From JBGPYB01 sp041493035 (GTDB lineage: Bacteria > Acidobacteriota > Vicinamibacteria > Fen-336): a DNA stretch of 11,162 nucleotides. The position numbers were made by a program, and so were the translations under genes. The notes under the pieces are model-generated. The model was not told the DNA's origin. It made no database searches and saw only the letters and a list, made by a program, of their open reading frames with translations. The DNA lies in assembly GCA_041493035.1 (NCBI GenBank), contig JBGPYB010000151.1:1-11162 (forward strand), written 5' to 3'. Of the stretch, positions 1-6,624 are shown in pieces; position 1 is the stretch's first letter, and each line of letters begins with the position of its first letter.

Positions 1-744
1 GACGGGCAATGGCTGGCCTGGGTGACGTATCCCGAGGGCGTGCTTTGGCGCGGCCGGCGCGACGGCCGTGATCGGCTGCCCCTCACGAGTCCTCCCCTCC
101 AGGCCTTCTTGCCCAGTTGGTCGCCGGACGGAACAAAGATCGCGTTCATCGGAGCGGATTCTCCGAATGGCTGGAGTCTCCGGATGGTCTCCGCGAGCGG
201 CGGGTCCATCGAGGTCCTCGCCAAGCCCGAGAAGGGCTCTCTGTACTGGGATCCCTGCTTCTTGCCTGGTGGGCGCACGCTTCTCTTCAGCACGCTCTCG
301 CCCAATACTCCGGGCATCCACAGGCTCGACCTGGAGACGAAGGCGGTGTCGCCGATGGAGGGCGCCGAGCAGTTCCTCTATCCGAAGTGCGGGCCGGAGG
401 GCCAGGTGCTGGCCACAAGGTGGTTGGGTGCGCGGTCGAACTTGTTGAACTTGATGGTTCGCTGGCCGCAACACGCCGCCTGGGAAGACCTCGGCCCCTT
501 CGACTTGGCCTATCCGAACTGGACGCGGGATGGCCGGTCCTTCTGCGGCCTTGCAATCGAAGCGAACCGGATCGATTGCTATTCCTTCGCCACTCGCCGC
601 TTGGAGACGCGGGCCGATATAGATATGCCCCTGCTGACCTGGGTCGCCGCTCCCTGGATGGGACTCGACGCCGACGACAGCCCGATGGTGATGCGCGACC
701 GCAGCACCCGCGACATCTACTCGCTCGACTGGGAAGCGCCGTAG
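1..744 (+). CDS. PD40/TolB-like beta-propeller protein, C-terminal part (5' end outside window)
   Basis: The frame is open from base 1, so this is the last 247 residues of a longer protein. It carries PD40/WD40-like propeller blades: a clear WSPDGTKIAFI blade motif at residues 40-50 of the fragment, then weaker copies around FLPGGRTLLF, GPEGQVLATR and WTRDGRSFCG. The ending DDSPMVMRDRSTRDIYSLDWEAP-like (last ~25 residues) matches the usual C-terminus of acidobacterial proteins that join an N-terminal winged-helix DNA-binding domain, or a Ser/Thr kinase, to a PD40 propeller. The 3' end therefore looks intact. The N-terminal domain cannot be seen, so regulator, kinase and TolB-like protein remain possible. 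The propeller probably serves as a ligand- or protein-binding platform. The gene is followed by a GC-rich stem-loop and an 81-bp gap before the toxin-antitoxin pair, so it is probably a separate transcription unit. Confidence 0.8.
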   Translation, partial: DGQWLAWVTYPEGVLWRGRRDGRDRLPLTSPPLQAFLPSWSPDGTKIAFIGADSPNGWSLRMVSASGGSIEVLAKPEKGSLYWDPCFLPGGRTLLFSTLSPNTPGIHRLDLETKAVSPMEGAEQFLYPKCGPEGQVLATRWLGARSNLLNLMVRWPQHAAWEDLGPFDLAYPNWTRDGRSFCGLAIEANRIDCYSFATRRLETRADIDMPLLTWVAAPWMGLDADDSPMVMRDRSTRDIYSLDWEAP

Positions 745-751
745 ACCCCGC

Positions 752-767
752 CCAGACCCCGGTCTGG
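752..767 (+). terminator. GC-rich stem-loop after the PD40 gene
   Basis: CCAGACC (752-758) pairs with GGTCTGG (761-767) across a two-base CC centre, eight bases after the stop codon at 744. In practice it would form a 6-bp stem with a 4-base loop. No T-tract follows, so intrinsic termination is uncertain. It could instead stabilise the transcript's 3' end. Confidence 0.3.
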
Positions 768-806
768 CCAACCTGACCGATGAGACGCACGGTGAGGCGC
801 TGGAGG

Positions 807-819
807 AAGACCTTGGCTT
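807..819. promoter_or_regulatory. imperfect palindrome before the toxin gene, possible antitoxin operator
   Basis: AAGACCTTGGCTT is a 13-bp palindrome with one mismatched pair. It ends six bases before the toxin ATG at 826 and overlaps the space just after the GGAGG at 802-806. HigA-like antitoxins usually repress their own operon by binding a palindrome near the promoter, and this is the only dyad I see in the 768-825 leader. No clear -35/-10 pair is visible. Weak evidence. Confidence 0.2.
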
Positions 820-825
820 GCCTCA

Positions 826-1188
826 ATGTCAGATCCGACATACACTCCCAACGAGATGAGCCCCAGGGATAAGCCGCTCGTGTGGCTCCGAGGGGAGGTC
901 AAGACGCCGCCCTTCAGCAAGCCCGCCCGCATCGAAGCCGGCTACCTTCTCAGGGAGCTCCAGAGAGGCAAGGACCTCACGATGCCGCATTCGCGGCCGA
1001 TGCCAGAGATCGGGGCGCGCTGCCACGAACTGCGGATCGTCGACCAGGGAATCACCTGGCGCCTCATCTATCGCGCTGACGCGGATGCCGTGGTCGTTGC
1101 CGAGGTGTTCGCCAAGAAGACAGCGCGAACCCCGAAGGCGACGTTGGACAGATGCCGGAAGCGACTGAAGGACTATGATGATGCGTAG
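826..1188 (+). CDS. HigB/RelE-type toxin (phage Gp49-like family)
   Basis: A 120-residue protein typical of the Gp49-like/HigB branch of the RelE-ParE superfamily, whose members are mostly ribosome-dependent mRNA interferases. Visible landmarks are KPLVWLRGEVKTPPF (17-30), the RIEAGYLLRELQRG helix (35-48), HELRI (67-71), WRLIY (78-82) and FAKKT (95-99), followed by a Lys/Arg-rich C-terminal helix; this is the normal order in the family. Family homologues usually begin shortly before KPLVWL. ATG 826 and the in-frame ATG 856 (residue 11) are therefore both possible. The only good Shine-Dalgarno (GGAGG, 802-806) lies 19 bases from 826, which is far. The last 14 bases overlap the downstream HTH gene in the toxin-first order typical of HigBA. 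Target and activity are inferred from the family. Confidence 0.87.
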   Translation: MSDPTYTPNEMSPRDKPLVWLRGEVKTPPFSKPARIEAGYLLRELQRGKDLTMPHSRPMPEIGARCHELRIVDQGITWRLIYRADADAVVVAEVFAKKTARTPKATLDRCRKRLKDYDDA

Positions 1189-1513
1189 AGCGAGAAGAGA
1201 CAGGCTCGAGAAAAAGGGCTGGAAGGTCGGAACCGTCCAGGACTTCCTGGGCCTGTCGGCAGCGGAGGCGGCCTACGTGGAGTTGCGACTTCGGCTGGCC
1301 GACAGCCTGAAGCGTCGGCGGCGCCAGAAGCATCTCAGCCAAACCGAGGCGGCCAGGCTCATCCGGTCCAGCCAGTCCCGTGTAGCGAAGATGGAAGGAG
1401 GAGATCCCACGGTTTCGCTGGATCTCCTGATCCGCTCGTTGCTGGCTCTGGGTGCTTCCAGTCGCGACCTCGCTCGGGCCATCTCGAGCGCGTCCCTCCC
1501 CAAGGCAAGCTGA
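1175..1513 (+). CDS. XRE-family HTH antitoxin (HigA-like)
   Basis: A 112-residue protein with a basic N-terminus, a VGTVQDFLGLSAAEAAYVELR segment at about 18-38, and a helix-turn-helix. The HTH spans about residues 54-94 (LSQTEAARLIRSSQSRVAKM, then GGDPTVSLDLLIRSLLALGA). This matches XRE/HTH_37 proteins paired with Gp49-like toxins, which neutralise the toxin by direct contact and repress the operon. It overlaps the toxin gene by 14 bases, indicating translational coupling. Three consecutive ATG codons (1175, 1178, 1181) open the frame. GAAGGA at 1167-1172 sits 2, 5 and 8 bases from them, so 1181 (or 1178) is best spaced and the protein may be one or two residues shorter. The C-terminal tail after the HTH is short and carries no other recognisable domain. 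Confidence 0.88.
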   Translation: MMMRRARRDRLEKKGWKVGTVQDFLGLSAAEAAYVELRLRLADSLKRRRRQKHLSQTEAARLIRSSQSRVAKMEGGDPTVSLDLLIRSLLALGASSRDLARAISSASLPKAS

Positions 1514-1575
1514 CGGCCCGATCAGCTTCGAGCCGGGTGAGGAGTTGATCGACACCGCAATCGGGTCGCCGCCCA

Positions 1576-1630
1576 CGGTGAGGGATGAGGCTCACCGCTC
1601 GATGCGTCCTGGGGCACGGACAACGTCCGT
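1576..1630. other. two stem-loops in the convergent gap between antitoxin and outer-membrane protein genes
   Basis: The 151-bp gap between converging genes (1514-1664) holds two perfect hairpins. CGGTGAG (1576-1582) pairs with CTCACCG (1591-1597) over an 8-base loop. ACGGAC (1616-1621) pairs with GTCCGT (1625-1630) over the loop AAC. Neither is followed by a T-run on either strand, so they may be transcript-end stabilisers or Rho-dependent ends. Nothing coding is evident in the gap. Confidence 0.35.
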
Positions 1631-1664
1631 CACCCACCGGCGACGCCTGAAGCGGCCTTGGGCG

Positions 1665-2192
1665 TCAGTGGAACGCGTACGAAAGGCCGAGGGCTGCCTC
1701 GAAGTGGGCTCCGTCCTGAACGGTCGGCTGCCCATAGTAGCCGGCGCCGTAGCCGTCGCGGAGAGCGGAGTTCATGATCCGGCCCTCTGCGACGGCCGAT
1801 AGGCCGTACTTGATGTGGCTCCGGAGCCCGACGCCAGCGCCGTAGCGGAGCACGTTCGAGCCGACGCCGACGAGCGGCGCACCGGTGGCGTCGATCTGCA
1901 CGAGGCCTGGGTCCCGCAGGTAGTTGATGCCGGCGGCGGCGTAGGGGCTCACCCTGTGTCCGGACCGCGCCTCCCACCGCAGCTCCGTTCCGAGGTTGAA
2001 CGTCATTCCGTACCCCTCGGCGTAGCCGGCGCCAAGGCTGGGTCGCAGGCTGAGTCCGTCGGTCAGGTAGTAGCCGAAGCCGAAATGCCGCCCCGGCGTG
2101 GTCATCGCGTCGAGGACGAACGAGCCTTGCGATTGGGCCATGGCGGGCGTCGCCAGGCAGATCAACACGGGCACTGCTCCCAGAAGACGCAT
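1665..2192 (-). CDS. small outer-membrane beta-barrel protein
   Basis: 175 residues with a clear Sec signal peptide: Arg near the start, a hydrophobic core LLGAVPVLICLATP, and an AMA signal-peptidase site giving cleavage after about residue 19. The mature part, about 156 residues, is rich in Gly, Tyr and alternating hydrophobic residues in short strand-like blocks (FGFGYYLT, LSLRPSLGAGYAEG, FNLGTELRW, VSPYAAAGINYL, LRYGAGVGLRSHI). It ends in ALGLSYAFH, an aromatic-rich last strand of the kind recognised by the BAM machinery. The size suits an 8-stranded barrel of the OmpW/OmpA-N or opacity-protein type, but no specific family is recognised and no ligand can be assigned. The start is supported by GGAGG six bases upstream. 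It diverges from the Ior genes and has a sigma-54-type promoter about 32 bases before its expected leader. Confidence 0.8.
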   Translation of the reverse strand: MRLLGAVPVLICLATPAMAQSQGSFVLDAMTTPGRHFGFGYYLTDGLSLRPSLGAGYAEGYGMTFNLGTELRWEARSGHRVSPYAAAGINYLRDPGLVQIDATGAPLVGVGSNVLRYGAGVGLRSHIKYGLSAVAEGRIMNSALRDGYGAGYYGQPTVQDGAHFEAALGLSYAFH

Positions 2193-2193
2193 G

Positions 2194-2213
2194 CGAAACC
2201 TCCCGAAACCTCC
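2194..2213 (-). repeat. perfect 10-bp tandem repeat that duplicates the ribosome binding site
   Basis: On the minus strand GGAGGTTTCG occurs twice with no gap (plus-strand CGAAACCTCC at 2194-2203 and 2204-2213). The copy nearest the gene puts GGAGG six bases from ATG 2192, which is ideal spacing. The outer copy is 16 bases away and probably acts only as a standby site, if at all. Confidence 0.7.
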
Positions 2214-2233
2214 CCAGGCTACGGCCCGTTCAG

Positions 2234-2249
2234 TGCATGCGCCGTGCCA
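2234..2249 (-). promoter_or_regulatory. sigma-54-type (-24/-12) promoter for the outer-membrane protein gene
   Basis: The minus strand reads TGGCACGGCGCATGCA. The -24 half is a perfect TGGCAC, the -12 half is ATGCA against consensus TTGCA/TTGCT, and the GG and GC dinucleotides are exactly 10 bases apart, as sigma-54 requires. Transcription would start near 2224, giving a leader of about 32 bases that contains the ribosome binding site for ATG 2192. No obvious activator site is seen, and the upstream side is shared with the leader of the divergent Ior genes. Confidence 0.5.
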
Positions 2250-2273
2250 GCGCTTGGCGGTCGGGCCAGGGCC

Positions 2274-2301
2274 TTGACGGCGCCCGCCGTGCCGGCATAG
2301 C
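2274..2301 (+). promoter_or_regulatory. possible sigma-70-type promoter for the oxidoreductase operon
   Basis: TTGACG (2274-2279, one mismatch from consensus) is followed after 16 bases by CATAGC (2296-2301, matching TATAAT at three positions). It would start transcription near 2308, just before the strong AGGAGGAGG ribosome binding site at 2317-2325. The -10 is poor, so this is a suggestion only. Confidence 0.3.
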
Positions 2302-2329
2302 GTGGCCTTGGGCGACAGGAGGAGGTGGC

Positions 2330-2800
2330 ATGGCGGAGCTCACTCTCGTGGTGAACGGGCAGGCGCGGACGATCGATCTGCCCGCCGACACACCCCTGCT
2401 CTGGGCCCTGCGCGACACTCTCAACCTCACCGGGACCAAGTACGGCTGCGGCATCGCGCAGTGCGGCGCGTGCACGGTCCACGTGGACGGCGTCGCCATT
2501 CGCTCCTGCGTGACCGGTGTGGGCAGCGTCGTCGGGAAGAAGATCACCACGATCGAGGGACTCTCCCCGGATCGGAGCCATCCGCTTCAGCGGGCCTGGA
2601 TCGAGGAGCAGGTGCCGCAGTGCGGCTACTGTCAGCCCGGCATGTTGATGACGGCCGCCGATCTCCTCGCCCGGAAGCCCGCGCCCACCGACAAGGACAT
2701 CGACGACTCCCTGAGCTTGCACATCTGTCGCTGCGGCACCTACCAGCGGATCCGCCGCGCCGTCCATCGAGCGGCGGGGAAGCCGGGAGGTGCGCGATGA
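2330..2800 (+). CDS. [2Fe-2S] electron-transfer subunit of an isoquinoline 1-oxidoreductase-type molybdenum enzyme
   Basis: 156 residues, the usual length for the small subunit of the xanthine oxidase family (CoxS/IorA/NdhS type). The N-terminal plant-ferredoxin domain binds one [2Fe-2S] cluster through Cys40, Cys45, Cys48 and Cys60 (GCGIAQCGAC). The C-terminal four-helix domain binds the second through Cys98, Cys101 (CGYC), Cys133 and Cys135 (CRC). All eight ligands are present. The clusters pass electrons from the molybdenum centre to an external acceptor. ATG 2330 is preferred over upstream GTG/ATG codons because AGGAGGAGG (2317-2325) lies directly before it and the family begins here. Its stop overlaps the next start (ATGA at 2797-2800), indicating translational coupling. 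It has no signal peptide, so any export would be by riding with the Tat-tagged partner. The name iorA fits the family, but the substrate is unknown. Confidence 0.92.
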   Translation: MAELTLVVNGQARTIDLPADTPLLWALRDTLNLTGTKYGCGIAQCGACTVHVDGVAIRSCVTGVGSVVGKKITTIEGLSPDRSHPLQRAWIEEQVPQCGYCQPGMLMTAADLLARKPAPTDKDIDDSLSLHICRCGTYQRIRRAVHRAAGKPGGAR

Positions 2801-4995
2801 AGCGGCGGAGCTTCCTGCGAGCGACGGCGGCCGGCGGTGCCGGGCTCGTCATCGGCCTTCGGCTCGACGAACTCCTGGCTCAAGAAGCGTCGCCTTCCAG
2901 CCCCAAACAGCCAGCGAACCCCTTCGATGCGTGGGTACGGATCGACGCCGCCGGTAACGTGACGCTCACGTGCAGCAAGTCCGAGATGGGGCAGGGGGTT
3001 CACACCTGCCTGACGCAGATACTGGCCGAGGAGCTGGACGTGGACTGGGCGCGCGTGCGGGTCGAACAGGCGCTCACCAATCCCGCCGTCTACGATCACG
3101 CGACGGGTGGCAGCAGCAGCACCCGCAGCTCGTACACGCCGCTCCGGCAGGCGGGAGCCGCGGCGCGGGCGATGCTCATCGACGCGGCGGCGGCCCGGTG
3201 GGGTCTAGCGCCAGAGTCGTGCCGGACCGAGCGGGGCGAGGTCGTCCACGTCGCGACGGGTCGACGGCTGGCCTACGGCGCGCTCGTGGAGGCCGCGTCC
3301 AAGCTTCCGCTTCCCGACTTCGAGAAGGTCGTTCTCAAGAAAGCGAAAGAGTTCCGTATCGTCGGGACGTCGGTCCCGCGCGGCGACATTCCCTCGAAGG
3401 TGGACGGGAGCGTCACTTACGGCATCGACGTCCGCGTCCCGGGAATGCTCTTCGCCGTCATTGCCCGGTGCCCCACCTTCGGCGGAAAGGTGAAGTCCTT
3501 CGATGCCACCAAGGCGAAGGCGGTTCCGGGCGTGAAGCACGTGGTCGAGGTCGCGGCCATGGGAGCGCCGGTCTTTAGCACCGGCGGCGTCGCCGTGGTG
3601 GCGGAGCGGACTTGGGCGGCGATGAAGGGACGCGAGGCGCTCCAGATCGAGTGGGATCATGGCCCGCACGCCACCGAGAGCGACGCCACGCTTCGGAAGA
3701 CCTTCCAAGAGCTGACCAGCAAGCCGGGCACTCCTGTCCGGACCGAAGGGGACGCTCCTGCGGCGCTGGCCAAGGCGGACCGGAAGATCGAAGCCGTCTA
3801 CGAAACGCCGTTCCAGGCCCACGCGGCGATGGAGCCGCTCAACGCCACGGTCGACGTGCGCCAGGACCGAGCCGAGGCCTGGCTCGGGGCCCAGGGGCCG
3901 CAATGGGGACAGGAGGTGATCGCCCAGATCGCCGGCCTGCCCCAGGCGTCGGTCACGGTCCACACCACGATGATGGGCGGTGGTTTCGGCCGTCGCTATG
4001 CGGCGGACTTCATCGTAGAGGCCGCCCAGGTCAGCAAGGCCGTAGGTGCTCCCGTCCAGGTTCTGTGGACACGCGAAGACGACATGGAGCACGACTACTA
4101 TCGGCCCGCGGCGATGCAGCGCCTCACGGCAGCGGTCGATGCGAGCGGCGCGGCCGTGGCATGGCTGGACCGCATGTCGTCGGTGTCGATCGCCCGGATG
4201 TGGGACCCGCCGGACAAGCTCAAGCCGGAGTCGAGCGAGATCGATGGCGCTGCCAACATCCCCTACGCGATCCCGAACATCCAGGTCGAGTACGCCGAAG
4301 CGCTCTCCGGCGTGCCGCGGGCCTGGTGGCGGTCGGTCGAGCACTCCACCAACGGCTTCGTCGTCGAGAGCTTTGTCGACGAGCTGGCGGCGGCGGCGAA
4401 GGCGGATCCGCTGGCCTACCGGCTGAAGCTCCTGGCCGAGGACCGCACGCTCCGCCTCGATCCCAAGGACCCGGAGTCACCCGCACTCGAGACGCGGCGG
4501 CTTAGGGCATGCCTGGAGCTGGCGGCGGCCCGCGCCGGGTGGGGTAGCCCTCTTCCTGCGGGAAGAGCGCGGGGCATCGCGGGTCACTTCTCTTTCGAGA
4601 GCTACGTGGCGCACGTCGTCGAGCTGTCGGTGGAGAAAGGCGTGCCGAGGGTCCATCGCGTGGTCTCGGCGGTGGATTGCGGCGTGGTCATCAATCCCGA
4701 CGGGGTGGCCGCCCAGGTCGAGAGCGCGATCGTCTACGGCTTGTCGGCGGCGCTCAAGGGATCCATCACCATCGCCAACGGGAAGCCGCAGCAGAGCAAC
4801 TTCGACTCGTTCGACGTGCTGCGTATCGGTGAGATGCCCGTGGTGGAGGTCCACCTGATCCCGAGCCAGGAGCGCCCGACGGGAATGGGGGAGCCCGCGT
4901 TGCCGCCCATCGCCGCCGCCGTCGGCAACGCGCTCTTCGCTCTCACCGGTAAGAGAGTGCGCCGCCTCCCGATCCGAAAGGCGGACCTGGCCTAG
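2797..4995 (+). CDS. molybdopterin-binding catalytic subunit, isoquinoline 1-oxidoreductase beta (IorB) type, Tat-exported
   Basis: 732 residues, the normal length for IorB-type subunits. The start is set by ATGA overlap with the [2Fe-2S] gene and GGGAGG at 2785-2790. The N-terminus MKRRSFLRA carries a twin-arginine motif, followed by a Gly/Ala-rich hydrophobic stretch, so the enzyme should be folded with its cofactor and exported by Tat. Family signatures are KSEMGQGVHT near 60-70, HAAMEPLNA near 345, the cofactor-binding GGGFGRR at 394-400, and GMGEP with the likely catalytic Glu699 (codon 4891-4893). This Glu acts as base in hydroxylation of N-heterocycles or aldehydes in the xanthine oxidase family. 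No FAD subunit, cytochrome or XdhC-like maturation gene is adjacent, so the electron acceptor is unknown. The real substrate cannot be told from sequence; isoquinoline, nicotinate-like compounds and aldehydes are all possible. Confidence 0.92.
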   Translation: MKRRSFLRATAAGGAGLVIGLRLDELLAQEASPSSPKQPANPFDAWVRIDAAGNVTLTCSKSEMGQGVHTCLTQILAEELDVDWARVRVEQALTNPAVYDHATGGSSSTRSSYTPLRQAGAAARAMLIDAAAARWGLAPESCRTERGEVVHVATGRRLAYGALVEAASKLPLPDFEKVVLKKAKEFRIVGTSVPRGDIPSKVDGSVTYGIDVRVPGMLFAVIARCPTFGGKVKSFDATKAKAVPGVKHVVEVAAMGAPVFSTGGVAVVAERTWAAMKGREALQIEWDHGPHATESDATLRKTFQELTSKPGTPVRTEGDAPAALAKADRKIEAVYETPFQAHAAMEPLNATVDVRQDRAEAWLGAQGPQWGQEVIAQIAGLPQASVTVHTTMMGGGFGRRYAADFIVEAAQVSKAVGAPVQVLWTREDDMEHDYYRPAAMQRLTAAVDASGAAVAWLDRMSSVSIARMWDPPDKLKPESSEIDGAANIPYAIPNIQVEYAEALSGVPRAWWRSVEHSTNGFVVESFVDELAAAAKADPLAYRLKLLAEDRTLRLDPKDPESPALETRRLRACLELAAARAGWGSPLPAGRARGIAGHFSFESYVAHVVELSVEKGVPRVHRVVSAVDCGVVINPDGVAAQVESAIVYGLSAALKGSITIANGKPQQSNFDSFDVLRIGEMPVVEVHLIPSQERPTGMGEPALPPIAAAVGNALFALTGKRVRRLPIRKADLA

Positions 4996-5082
4996 GCTCG
5001 GCCTCGATCAGCGACCCAAGCGAAGGGCGGCCTCACCCGCGGGGTTTGACCCTCGGGAGGATGCAGCGTAGCGTCGGTCGGA

Positions 5083-5778
5083 ATGACGGACTCTCCGGCC
5101 CCATCGCCCGACGCCACGCCCAGCTTGCCGCAGCGCGAGCACCGAAGCCTCACGGCTGCCGCCGAGAAGCGGTTGCTGGTGTGGCTTGCGCAGCGCATGC
5201 CCGCCTGGCTGAACTCGGACCACCTGACCGCCCTCGGCCTGCTTGGCAACGCCATGGGCGGCATCGGGTACCTGCTGGCCGGACGCAACCCGGCATGGCT
5301 GCACTTCGTGAACCTGAGCCTCTTCGTCAACTGGTTCGGGGACAGCCTGGATGGAACGCTGGCGCGCGTACGGAATCGGCTTCGGCCTCGATACGGCTTC
5401 TACCTCGACCACCTCGTGGACGCGCTGGGAGCGCTCTTCCTGCTCGTCGGTCTCGCCGCGTCGGGCCTCGTGAGCGAACGGATCGCGCTTGCGCTCCTCG
5501 TGGCCTATTACTTGTTCTCGATCAACATGTACCTGGCAACGTGCTCGCTCGGGGTGTTCAAGATCTCCTACGGGATGCTCGGCGGCACCGAGTTGCGCAT
5601 CCTGCTGGTGGCCGTCAACCTGTTGGCGCTCGCTCATCCTCGCGTGATGCTGCTCGGGCGCTCCTGGCTCGTCTTCGACCTGGTGGCGAGTCTCGGAGCC
5701 ATCGGAGTCGCTTTCGTCGCGCTCCGCTCGGCGGCTCAGGTCACGAAGCGCCTGTACGACCAGGAGCGGCTGGACTGA
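5083..5778 (+). CDS. CDP-alcohol phosphatidyltransferase family membrane enzyme
   Basis: A 231-residue integral membrane protein with the complete catalytic signature DxxDGxxAR-x9-GxxxDxxxD: Asp87, Asp90, Gly91, Ala94, Arg95, Gly105, Asp109 and Asp113. The four Asp bind the divalent metal and the CDP-linked lipid, and Asp113 is the expected general base. About six hydrophobic segments are visible, near 47-68, 72-86, 114-131, 134-152, 170-188 and 196-214, preceded by a polar Pro/Ser-rich N-terminus. The family moves a phosphatidyl group from CDP-diacylglycerol, or a CDP-alcohol, onto an alcohol such as inositol, glycerol phosphate or serine. The acceptor cannot be assigned here. Conserved DHLTALGLLGN sits in the first membrane segment. 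ATG 5083 is the only start after an in-frame stop at 5047, yet it lacks a close Shine-Dalgarno (GGGAGG is 22 bases away). It stands alone, downstream of the Ior operon on the same strand. Confidence 0.9.
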   Translation: MTDSPAPSPDATPSLPQREHRSLTAAAEKRLLVWLAQRMPAWLNSDHLTALGLLGNAMGGIGYLLAGRNPAWLHFVNLSLFVNWFGDSLDGTLARVRNRLRPRYGFYLDHLVDALGALFLLVGLAASGLVSERIALALLVAYYLFSINMYLATCSLGVFKISYGMLGGTELRILLVAVNLLALAHPRVMLLGRSWLVFDLVASLGAIGVAFVALRSAAQVTKRLYDQERLD

Positions 5779-5786
5779 TTTTGCCT

Positions 5787-5825
5787 GCACGAAAAAGAAG
5801 AGCCGCCCGCGGGGGCGGCCCTTCT
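5787..5825 (-). terminator. rho-independent terminator for the secreted-protein gene, possibly bidirectional
   Basis: GCCGCCC (5802-5808) pairs with GGGCGGC (5813-5819) over a GCGG loop. After one A/C mismatch the stem continues with AGAAG (5796-5800) against CTTCT (5821-5825). Read on the minus strand, the stem runs into TCTTCTTTTT, about 20 bases after the stop codon at 5845: a good intrinsic terminator. On the plus strand the hairpin follows the phosphatidyltransferase stop (5778) by about 18 bases but lacks a T-run beyond CTTCT, so it would work less well that way. Confidence 0.75.
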
Positions 5826-5844
5826 GGCTACGAATCGGCGGAGT

Positions 5845-6624
5845 CTATTTTCCCATTCGGCTGAGGTCGGGCCGGAACTTCATGATGAAGAACTCGGAGT
5901 GCTTGGTGCAGGAGGCTCGGCGCTGGTCCAGGTTGCGCGCCTCCTCGTCGCCGTAGGCCTTCTTCAAGACGTCCATGAAGGTGGGCCAGGCGTCGCGATC
6001 GGCGCCCTTCGTGTACGGGCTGGTGGTGATGTAGGTGTTGGCCGGGCCCTCGACCGTAACGCGCCGCATCGCCGTAGGCGTCTCCGGGATCTGTTCCGCA
6101 GCCGCCTTGTACCTTGCGATCACGTGCTCCCACTCGTGAACCATGTCGGGCTTCACCTCGGTGCGGATGGCCTGGAGGTAGGCCGGAGGAGGATCGTACG
6201 CCTTGGGTTTGGTGCAGAGGTCGGGCAACAGGCGATACACCGCCATCTCGGTGGACTCGATCGTGGCGCGTCCCGCGCGCAGCGCCTTGCCGCCCTCCAG
6301 GTCGCCGAGCGCCTTGATCAGGATCTCGGGCGCCGAGAAGGGCTCGTCGGTCTCGGCCCACTTGTCGAAATAGGTCGCGATCATGTAGGTGTAACCGGGC
6401 CCGCCCGAGGTGACCTGGAACGTCACCACGCGCTGGCTCTGCCCGATCTTGTCCGCCGCGGCCATCACCTTCTTGACGAAGGCCTCGTAGTCGACGACGC
6501 CTTCCGGCTTGGCATGCACGGTCAGTACGTGAACGAACTGCTTGGGCTGGCTTTGCGCCTGCGCGGATCCGGCCGCTGCCAGGGCGCACACGACCCCCAG
6601 AGCGAGGGTCTTCGCTATCTTCAT
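5845..6624 (-). CDS. secreted protein with two tandem ferredoxin-like (dimeric alpha/beta-barrel, NIPSNAP-like) repeats; function unknown
   Basis: 259 residues. A Sec signal peptide (MKIAKTLALGVVCALAAAGS) ends at an AQA site, with cleavage after about residue 23. The mature protein appears to be an internal duplication. Residues about 31-137 and 149-254 line up through shared landmarks: HAKPEGVVDYEAF and EVKPDMVHEWEHV, KVMAAADKI and RYKAAAEQI, VTSGGPGYTYMI and VTVEGPANTYIT, IKALG and LKKAYG, and the endings VYRLLPDL and IMKFRPDL. The layout of strand, long helix, strands and helix suggests the dimeric alpha/beta-barrel fold; NIPSNAP is the nearest family I can suggest, with modest confidence. 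Two Cys, 138 and 239, each begin CTK and might form a disulfide. The start is supported by GAGAGGA just upstream. It lies 117 bases behind the kinase gene on the same strand with no visible terminator between them, so co-transcription is possible. Confidence 0.75.
   Translation of the reverse strand: MKIAKTLALGVVCALAAAGSAQAQSQPKQFVHVLTVHAKPEGVVDYEAFVKKVMAAADKIGQSQRVVTFQVTSGGPGYTYMIATYFDKWAETDEPFSAPEILIKALGDLEGGKALRAGRATIESTEMAVYRLLPDLCTKPKAYDPPPAYLQAIRTEVKPDMVHEWEHVIARYKAAAEQIPETPTAMRRVTVEGPANTYITTSPYTKGADRDAWPTFMDVLKKAYGDEEARNLDQRRASCTKHSEFFIMKFRPDLSRMGK

Noticed and set aside
2302..2796. An N-terminal extension of the molybdopterin subunit frame upstream of 2797.
   Set aside because: This part is out of frame with the [2Fe-2S] gene it overlaps and reads as basic low-complexity sequence. 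The Tat signal, ribosome binding site and ATGA overlap place the true start at 2797.
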